A stretch of 64,000 nucleotides of DNA from Artemia franciscana. Taxonomy: Eukaryota > Arthropoda > Branchiopoda > Anostraca > Artemiidae. The position numbers and the translations under genes are program-made. This document shows positions 56,943-64,000 of this stretch, one piece after another. Where the stretch lies: the NCBI RefSeq assembly GCF_032884065.1, contig NC_088872.1, positions 34,940,917-35,004,916 on the forward strand, given 5' to 3'. Position 1 is the first letter of the stretch. Each line of letters opens with the position of its first letter. The notes beneath the pieces were generated by a model, which saw nothing but the letters and a program-made list of their open reading frames with translations, was not told the DNA's origin and did no database searches.

Positions 56943-58655
56943 CGTGGTACGAACTGTAGTAAAGAGCGACCCGGCTCAATAGCAACCAAAACTCTAGAAA
57001 ATGGGGTTTTGATATCAATAGTTCCATCAAAAGAATCGCATTCTAATGTTGATTTTAAATATATAAGTTTAATCAAGTTTAGTCTTACCCATCAAAAGTT
57101 ACGAGCCTGAGAAAATTTGCCTTATTATAAAAAACAGGGGAAAACAACCCCTAAAAGTCATAGATTCTTAACGAAAATCACACCATCAGATTCAGCGTAT
57201 CAGAGAACCCTATTGTAGAAGATTCTACATCAACAAAAATGTAGAATTTCGTATTTTTTGCCAGAAGACAAATCACGAGTACGTGTTTATTTGTTTGGTT
57301 TTTGTTTTGTTTTTCCAGGGGTCATCGTTCTCGACCAAGTGGTCCTAGAATGTCACAAGAGGGCTCATTCTAACGGAAATGAAAAGTTCTAGTGCCCTTT
57401 TAAAGTGACTAAAAAAACTGGAGGGCACCTAGGCCCCCTCCCACGCTCATTTTTTCTCCAAAGTCAACGGATCAAAATTTTGAGATAGCCATTTTGTTCC
57501 ACAAAGTCAAAAACCACTATAGCTATGTCTTTGGGAATGACTTACTCCCCCACAGTCCCTGGGGGAGGGGCTGCAAGTTACAAACTTCGGCCAGTGTTTA
57601 CATATAATAATAGTTATTGGGAAGTGTACAGCGTTTTCAGGGGATTTTTTGGGGGTTTTGGGGGTGGCTGAGGGGAAGGAGCTATGTGGGAGGATCTTTC
57701 CTTGGAGAAATGTGTCATGGGGGAACAGAAATTCAATAAAAAGGGCGCAGGATTTTCTAAAATTACTATAAAAAAAAACAATGAAAAAATAAACATGGAA
57801 AAGTTTTTTCAATTGAAAGTAAAGAGTAGCATTGAAACTTAAAACGAACAGAGATTATTACACATATGAGGGGTTCTAAAAATACTTTAGCATAAAGAGC
57901 GAGGTATTTAGGAGGAGACAAATACCTCGCTCTTTATGCTTAAGTATTTTTAGTAATTTCAACTATTTATTCTACGGCCTTTCGGATTCAGGGGTCATTC
58001 TTAAAGAATTGGGACAAAACTTACGATTTAGTGTAAAGAGCGAGTTATTAACGAGGGTACAAACCCCCTCATATACATAATAAAAATTTAAGAATATAAA
58101 AGTTTGTTACGTAAGCTAATTCTTAAGTTACGTATAATTTTTACTAATAAAACATTCGTTAAAAATTAAAATTTATAGTTGCCTTTTTATGTAACCGAAA
58201 AATTGCAGGGCAACTAGGCTTTCCCCACCCCTTATTTCTCAAAATCGTCTGATCAAAACTAAGAGAAAGCCATTTAGCCAAAAAAGGAATCAATATGCAA
58301 ATTTCATTTAATAATTTATGTGTGGAGAACCAAAATCAAACATGCATTAATTCAAAAACGTTCAGAAACTATATAAAAAAACTAGTTTTTTTAACTGAAA
58401 CTAAGGAGCGACATTAAAACTTAAAACGAACAGAAATTACTCCGTATATGAAATGGGTTGTCTCCTCCGCAATCCCTCTCTCTTTAAGCTAAAGTTTGAC
58501 TCTTTGCCACAATTCTGCTTTTTAAAACAATTAAAAACTTTAGCGTAAAGAGAAAGGGATTGCGGAGGGGACATCTCATTTCATATACGGAGTAATTTCT
58601 GTTCGTTTTAAGTTTTAATTTAGCTCCTTACTTGCAGTTAAAAAAAACTAGATTT
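56943..58655 (+). mobile_element. X element, full-length, nested in Y
   Basis: Starts TCAAACAGTTCGTGG (one base shorter in the hairpin loop). Has the T/G tract at 57295-57315, the first hairpin at 57885-58075 with a duplicated arm as in the 43 kb copy, and the palindrome at 58390-58650. The flanks rejoin to match the continuous sequence at 8920-8960. The palindrome shares AAATGGGTTGTC with the 43 kb copy, so the two form a subfamily. Open frames inside are not conserved. Confidence 0.74.
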
Positions 58656-60295
58656 GTTATGTAATTACAATAAGTATTGACATTTTATTCGATCGACAGT
58701 TATTCTTCGTTATAAAACTGTTTAAATCAAGTGAAGTGTAGTCAAAGTATATCGTGTTAGCACAAAGAATTAAGATCAACCAAGTTAAATTGACTAAAGA
58801 AATGAAAATTACTTAGTAATCCTAATTTTGAAATTTTACTGAACAGAACATGCAGATCATATAAGAAAAATAAAGGATGCCCAGGGCACTTTGAAAAACC
58901 CATTTCCCAGATACCGTCGGGGATTTGTGCGTAAGAAATTGACGAAACTGATCAAGATTGTAGTGGAGGAAAACTATATGAAGAAGAATAAATGGGTTCC
59001 TTCATTATTCCATAATGACCTTGTCGGGAGAGCAAGTGAAAAAGATGGCATTTCTTTAAGCTGTGCTTAAGATAGCAAACATTATACTTGAATATACTGG
59101 CACCCCCAACGAATGAGAATTTACAGGAAGATTGAAAAAGTTTAACGAATTGGCTCAGCCAAATAATTTTAAGACAAAAACATAATTTTCATCCACTAGT
59201 TGAGGAGGTAGTGCGTTACAATATTTTCAGTCAATTAGATAAAAACGAAAGAAAAACCTGATATAGACTCGAATGGTGACATAATTTAGCTCGAAAAACA
59301 GTGACATAATTTAGCTACATGCCAATGATCTAAACTGTTTCATAAAGTGGAGGACCTTTCGATCAAATATTATGTTTATGTCCAATTGTAAAGAGTAATA
59401 GAATGATGGATGGTAAATTCAGTTTTTTCTTTGTTAGTTTTTACTTCTTGGAACGGTCAATGACTTCAGAAAACGAATACAGCTATCAATGACAAAAATT
59501 CTTCTATGTAACCGATAAATTTAGTCTGCGGTTGCTTCCATAAATAAAACAAAATCAATAAACCTTAAAGGGACTTTTTCTATAGAAATTACTGTTACTT
59601 CGGGTACAAACCGACTCTAACACATCTGTGTAGTATATTCACTTCCGCAAAATTACTTCAGGTCTTTGAACCAAATTAATTAAAAAAAAAACTTTCGCTG
59701 ATGGAAAAAAAGACAAAGATGAAACTTAAGGTAAAGAATAGGTGAATGGACTTTACGGTTTCTACCGGTGGTGCTGATCTCCGTTTCAAGGGCCTTCAGC
59801 CAGGAAGTTTACTATGGGGCTGGAGTCCAGCCATAAAGTTTTTTTTTACATCCTTCTTGTTTAACTTTCACCAGATTTCTCCAGGTACCCATTAAGAAAA
59901 AGATCAACGATGACTGACCTTACAGATCAAACTACTGACTCCTGTTCCAGACAAAACTACGAACGACACCAGGACTCGAACCGTGGTCTCCACGGACAAA
60001 GGATTATATATCTAGCGTGCTAACCACTCGGTTAAGACTTGTCTGTAACTTTAGCGAAAAATATTTATTGGTTTGTAGCTTGTGCAACACGCATCTGTAA
60101 AACTGGTTCAAACATTATGACTTGTAGTTTTCCCTTAAATTATAAGATTTTTAAAATCTTGTGGTTTACTGAAATAGACGAAAAAATCAGTTTTTATATA
60201 TTAATTTATATAATTATTGATATATACAAAATAACATCGAGAAACTTGGGGCTTATGGGACCAGTAGCCCACATAATTTCCTTTTTTTAGATCTA
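58656..60295 (+). repeat. repeat Y, copy 3 (main part)
   Basis: Longest Y copy. It contains a relative of the 9.0-9.26 kb inverted-repeat sequence, the PEYAG coding relic with stops (59090-59260), 'tacttcgggtacaaaccgac', the tRNA-like segment and an end at 'gcccacataatttc'. It matches 16746-18065 throughout. The open frame at 60039-60290 lies in the non-coding end. Confidence 0.6.
59960..60037 (-). repeat. tRNA-derived segment within Y (copy 3)
   Basis: Best preserved of three: CCGAGTGGTTAGCACGC (A box) and CCACGGTTCGAGTCC (B box) with tRNA-like spacing. The acceptor stem is not formed. Confidence 0.45.
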
Positions 60296-60324
60296 GGCAT
60301 AATTCTAGAAACTGTCAGATGTTA

Positions 60325-60469
60325 AATAAAATAACACATTTTTTCAACTGAAAGTAGGGAGCCACAATAAAACTCTAAGCAAGCAAAAAATGTTCCGTAT
60401 ATGAGGGGGGCTTCCCCCTCCCACATCCCTCAATCTTTATATTACGGTTTTAATTTTTGTTCTGTTTCT
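60325..60469 (+). repeat. X-type hairpin left arm cut by piggyBac
   Basis: Follows the family ('caactgaaagtagggagcc', 'cttccccctcccac') up to 'tctgtttctTTAA'. The expected right half is missing because the piggyBac element begins at the TTAA. Confidence 0.55.
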
Positions 60470-60658
60470 TTAACCCTTTGATGCCTGAATTATGAAAAAA
60501 AAATGGGAAAAATATTTCGGCCGTTTCCAGGCTTCGTTATGACCTATTCCACGACAGAAATGGCAAGAAGAAACAAAGTATTGATAAAGATGATGAAATA
60601 AAAAAATGGTTCCCACAGGAACCATCCGGCAATCATGGCACAAAAACACTCTGATCGG

Positions 60659-62452
60659 CTACATAGTGTGGTAAGTCAGAAAACAATTCCTGTTGGGTGT
60701 GAAACACAAGGACACTTCAGATTTTACGCATTTCACTTTGGAATGAGCTTGTACACATACTCTGCATCTCTGTTTGCTCTCTATCCAAGCCGGGAAGTGC
60801 CCCTGTCCATCGAGTCTTGTCGAATCTGGGGGGCGACAAGTATAATTTCTTTTTTTCTGAGAGTTGGTATCTGCGTCACTGAGAGGTCTACCTCTCTTTG
60901 GTGTTGCCAAAGATGCACCAGATAGAAGTGCACGTGCCACATCTGTCTTGAACTGTAGCATGTTCATTGGTTTCTGCCCAGCAGCAAGACACCTGCGGTA
61001 TAAGAGCCAGCCATTCACAACGGAGAGGTCAAACAAGAAGAAGAAGATCCTCATGTACCATTTACTCCGTGACTTGAAGTCGATCCTGTAAGGCTCCAGC
61101 AACATGTCGGCAAGATCTACACCACCCATAAAGCGGTTGTAATCCTTCACACAATATGGTCGCTTGACATCGGCATACTCTTTTCGTTTACCATCCCACC
61201 GCCTACACGTATCTTCTCGGTCTAGGGTGGCATAGGTCGAAATCAAGTGGACTGGCTTATTGTCATACCACTTCACCACAATGGCATTCGACTGCGTTTC
61301 CACTCGCCAGTCGTAAGAGCCTCTTCCCCGGGCTTTCAATTTGCTGTCGGATTCCAAAGCACAGCCTTTCAACCTGTTTGCCCTCACTGCGGCCAGTGTA
61401 AGTATGCCCTGATCACTTAGTGTTTGTGCCAAGTCTAACGAGGAGAACCAAATGTCAAAGAATAGCTTGTAATTTTTGTGCTTGGGTATTCCTCTTGCAA
61501 GCCGCAGGACAAAATCAGCTCCAACTCCAAGGTCACTAACATCAACCGACCCCTTACCCGTATACATTTCAAAGTCGTAAACGAAACCACTCTCCCCAGC
61601 CCTTGAGATGAACTTATATCCCCACTTATGCGGTTTCTTGGGATTGTACTGCTTCAACGAAATCCTCTGTTTTGTCGGCACAATTTGCTCGTCTACTGCC
61701 TGGTGTTCTTCTGGGGGTATCTTCATAAAGTTATCTCTGATCATCTCTATCAGAGGACGAACTTTGTGGATCTTGTCGTGCCCAGGGTCTCCTCGTGGTT
61801 TCTGGGTAAGATTGTCGTTGAAATGAAGATACTTTTTGATCTGCTCGAATCTGTCACGCGACATGGCATCAGCTATTACAGGGTAGCGCGTTTCGTTTGA
61901 CCAGTAACTGCGGTATGACGGCATTTTCACTATTCCTGTGAATGCAAGGATCCCTAAGAAGCATTCCACCTCGGCAGATGAAACTCCAAATTCTTTGGCA
62001 TCTTTTTGAAGAGCGTAAATTTTCGTTTGGTCACGTATATGGTTGACCACGCCTTGGTCAAAAAACAGCCTGACAAATTCCAGGGGTGTCTTGCCACTCA
62101 TTTCTTGGTCGACGACAAGATGATCCTTCCACGCAGCATCTGGCTGGACGAAATCCACTTTTCTCCAAGCAAGGTCCCGTCGTTTGTTTGGTTTCGAAGC
62201 AGCAGTGCCTGAGCTCGTGGCATTTTGTCTGGCGATCTCGACGTCCTCATGGTCATCCTCACTGTTGTGGTCGTCAGCTTCAATTTGACCGCTTTCTATT
62301 TCTTCTTCAATCTCTTCTTCCTGCGGGTTATTATCAGGATCAGGAAGGAGAAAACTAGGATCAGATGGGTCCGCATCTTCATCAGACAGATCTTCGAGGT
62401 CGGAGTTGTCTTCCGGGCAAAGAATAAAATTCAGAGCCTGTGCTAATAACAC
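60659..62452 (-). CDS. piggyBac-like transposase, start codon displaced
   Basis: About 597 codons, uninterrupted. Acidic N-terminus (NSDLEDLSDEDADPSD), then HQAVDEQIVPTKQR with the first catalytic Asp, KPHKWGYKF, HKNYKLFFDIWFSSL with the second, VVKWYDNKPVHLISTY, and YNRFMGGVDLADML with the third. Then KSRSKWYMRIFFFLFDLSVVNGW and a C-terminal Cys-rich finger (RCRVCVQ...KCVKSE...LCF..NRNCF..YH). The protein cuts and rejoins DNA at TTAA. There is no in-frame ATG before the DQEM region. The frame opens with GTG at the edge of a nested insertion, and an ATG lies directly beyond that insertion at complement 63409-63411. GC content and codon use are higher than nearby, as for a recent arrival. Confidence 0.88.
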   Translation of the reverse strand: MLLAQALNFILCPEDNSDLEDLSDEDADPSDPSFLLPDPDNNPQEEEIEEEIESGQIEADDHNSEDDHEDVEIARQNATSSGTAASKPNKRRDLAWRKVDFVQPDAAWKDHLVVDQEMSGKTPLEFVRLFFDQGVVNHIRDQTKIYALQKDAKEFGVSSAEVECFLGILAFTGIVKMPSYRSYWSNETRYPVIADAMSRDRFEQIKKYLHFNDNLTQKPRGDPGHDKIHKVRPLIEMIRDNFMKIPPEEHQAVDEQIVPTKQRISLKQYNPKKPHKWGYKFISRAGESGFVYDFEMYTGKGSVDVSDLGVGADFVLRLARGIPKHKNYKLFFDIWFSSLDLAQTLSDQGILTLAAVRANRLKGCALESDSKLKARGRGSYDWRVETQSNAIVVKWYDNKPVHLISTYATLDREDTCRRWDGKRKEYADVKRPYCVKDYNRFMGGVDLADMLLEPYRIDFKSRSKWYMRIFFFLFDLSVVNGWLLYRRCLAAGQKPMNMLQFKTDVARALLSGASLATPKRGRPLSDADTNSQKKRNYTCRPPDSTRLDGQGHFPAWIESKQRCRVCVQAHSKVKCVKSEVSLCFTPNRNCFLTYHTM

Positions 62453-63406
62453 GGGGCGTGTTCGGGGTTGACCCGGACACGGAGTTGATCTGGACAGTCA
62501 AGTATGGACACCTAGCGGCTTAGTAAAAATTCTCAAAAAATCACGAAAGGTGCACCATCTACTGCCCTATTATCAAGCCAGTTTGGATCTAGATACACGC
62601 AGCCATTTGTTTGTATTTTGCAAAAAGTGTTTTTTAAGGTAAGAATTTTTTTCAAGGGTCTCTGTTTGGAGTTTAATAGAGTGGACCAGGCTGCTGGATT
62701 TGCAATGACATTTTTTCAGGAGAAAAGTAGCTCACATAGAAAGATTCTAGAGCAGTTTATTGAGCGCCATCTATTTGATTTTTTTTTTCAAATCACTTTG
62801 ACGTCGCACGAGGACACATGGGGTTGGGCCGGACACGGCGATTGGGGGTTGGTTCGGACATTTTTTTATCTGTCCGAACCAACCCCGTCTCTAAAAGGTT
62901 GGTATTTAGGGTAGAAAATACACGGATGAATGCTTGAAAATAAGTATTTCTACTAAGCAAGTACAGCAGTTCGCATTAGGAATATATTTTAGTGGTATAC
63001 TAAGCGGTCTTTGAGTAAAATCTCAGCTCGTACCAACTCCGGTGAATGGTGTGTCATTTTAAAGCTTTTTTGTCATTTTATATAGCTGAAGTACTATTTT
63101 TTACTTTTTATACTTTTATGCATATTTGAAAAAAAAAGAAGTCGAAATCTAATGGTTTAGCATGGTGTCCAAACCAATACTGGGGCCGTCGATCCAACCC
63201 CGTGGGTAGGGGTTGTTTCGGACATTTCAAAAAAATGAAAAAAAATAAAAATCTTTTTTTCCTTTTTGTAGAAAAATCTGAAAAAAATCTCAAAGGTAGT
63301 CCTAACGGATACGCATTTTATGGTGAAGTCAGAACTGGAGAAAATTCAATGGATTAGAAGATATGCCGTTTCAAAAAATCGTGTCCGGGTCAACCCCGGT
63401 CTCCCC
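62453..63406. mobile_element. 954-base non-autonomous element nested in piggyBac
   Basis: The ends are inverted copies: GGGG..CGGGGTTGACCCGGACACG at 62453-62481 and its complement at 63381-63406. No coding frame. The motif GGGGTTGRYYCGGACA recurs inside in both orientations (see findings), including a strong hairpin at 62844-62888. Flanks ATGT and GTGT may be a short target duplication with one change. The class is not assigned. Confidence 0.65.
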
Positions 63407-64000
63407 TACATTGTTATTGACGACGGCAACTCCACCAGTTCTTGTCTAGATGGCTCTTCCGAGCGATAAAATTCGGAGCTATGCATGCCGGATGGTTCCT
63501 TGAAGCCACAGAACATGGTCGAGACATGGTCGAGCTCTCAAAATTTGATTCCAATGGTGTAAAGCAACTCTTTTCATGATATCTAGGCATCTCACACTGT
63601 ATACGGCTTACCGTCTCATCTGGTCTCGCTACCGCCGGATGGTTTCCAGAGGAACCACGACGTTGGGGGTCGTTTCCATCTTCTGGTTTTCCAGCTATAT
63701 GAGTGTATGATATCTCATCTGAACAAACAAAACGTCCTCTTTCTAAAACTTTTGGAATGAAAACTCTAGCACAATAAACAATAAAGTTATTCACAAAAAA
63801 GTATTCTCACCTTTCAGGAAAAACAAGCAAGGCTAGAGGGCACAGGTTCAAACTTCATTACCTAACACAAGGGTGACAGATTACGGACTTAGAAAAATAC
63901 AAACCTGTCTAGGTAGATCAGATTGAGACAATGGCAAACGGATTGACGTTAATAGGTTAAACGGTCAGGATTAAAATAAATTAAAAAGTTCATGGTTCCT
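63407..64000 (-). other. piggyBac 5' region
   Basis: Non-coding leader upstream of the transposase. The open frame at 63414-63794 ends at TAA three bases before the displaced ATG and has no motif. It carries two copies of the CCATCCGGC subterminal motif. No piggyBac terminus or TTAA-flanked end is seen to 64000. Confidence 0.5.

Larger units (their letters stand above)
60470..64000 (-). mobile_element. piggyBac-like element, right end outside window
   Basis: Begins at TTAA 60470-60473 followed by CCCTTTGATGCC, the target site and a terminal repeat of piggyBac type. Matched subterminal inverted repeats support the extent: TGGTTCC-CACA-GGAACCATCCGGC at 60607-60630 and its relative on the other strand at 63633-63656, plus the 14-mer GGAACCATCCGGCA at 60618-60631 and, inverted, 63486-63499. 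The second TTAA end is not seen before 64000. It carries the transposase and a nested 954-base insertion. Confidence 0.78.

Noticed and set aside
21573..58655. Calling X a Helitron
   Set aside because: The TC start fits, but the 3' ends read CTTG or CTAG followed by varying sequence and the insertion point is not a clear A/T. A wider copy set is needed.
61608..62446. Several plus-strand open frames within the piggyBac transposase
   Set aside because: Antisense shadows of a long, motif-bearing frame; no motif of their own.
63780..64000. Right terminus of the piggyBac element
   Set aside because: No sequence complementary to CCCTTTGATGCC next to TTAA is present before the window ends.

Overview
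This is a piece of an AT-rich, intron-bearing animal genome and is almost entirely repeats. The best evidence for an arthropod is three intact and one broken copy of a small gene whose promoters pair a TATA box with the arthropod initiator TCAGT about 33 bases downstream. The repeat content (RTE- and CR1-like LINEs, a piggyBac element and a very abundant hairpin-rich non-autonomous family) would fit a crustacean such as a brine shrimp. That species guess is impression only, not evidence.

Host genes. The only convincing host genes are four copies of a two-exon gene for a short secreted Tyr/His/Gly-rich peptide. The first coding exon is just three codons (ATG plus two). Exon 2 supplies the rest of the signal peptide, a propeptide ending in a furin-type RLRR site, and a Tyr-rich tail ending in RRYWG. 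The copies sit as two head-to-head pairs. Pair 1 is gene 1 (minus, exons at 5656-6003 and 8551-8559) and pseudogene 2 (plus, 12588-14048). Pair 2 is gene A (minus, 31657-31980 and 36515-36523) and gene B (plus, 50558-50566 and 51665-51988). Genes A and B lie in the arms of a large inverted duplication (about 30.34-37.57 kb and 49.44-53.59 kb). A block of roughly 90 bases upstream of the TATA box is kept in all four copies.

Mobile DNA. The dominant family, called X here, is about 1.7 kb. It starts TCAAACAG with a small terminal hairpin, carries a second hairpin in the middle, and ends in a long palindrome of about 280 bases. Full-length copies lie at 21573-23277, 43430-45172 and 56943-58655, with many deleted or nested copies between 14 and 28 kb and elsewhere. 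Non-LTR elements are: a CR1-like LINE in the intron of gene A (32440-36014); a decayed CR1-like LINE (37870-40010); a LINE 3' fragment (42530-43425); an RTE-like LINE (47395-49435); its decayed relative (11600-12282, plus strand); and another RTE-like fragment (10372-11590). A piggyBac-like element starts at TTAA 60470 and runs off the right edge. Its transposase keeps its three catalytic Asp residues but is cut at the start codon by a nested 954-base element. A longer repeat Y (16.75-18.06, 56.8-60.3 and 8.86-9.75 kb) carries tRNA-like sequence and a coding relic I cannot name.

Other parts. 14.7-16.1 kb holds a decayed, internally duplicated coding region of unknown nature. A degenerate minisatellite appears at 1-236 and, reversed, at 40015-40495, beside copies of one dispersed repeat (0.67-3.06 and 40.54-41.69 kb). 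Stretches where I see nothing are listed as such. All homology statements are by-eye alignments; no database search was possible.
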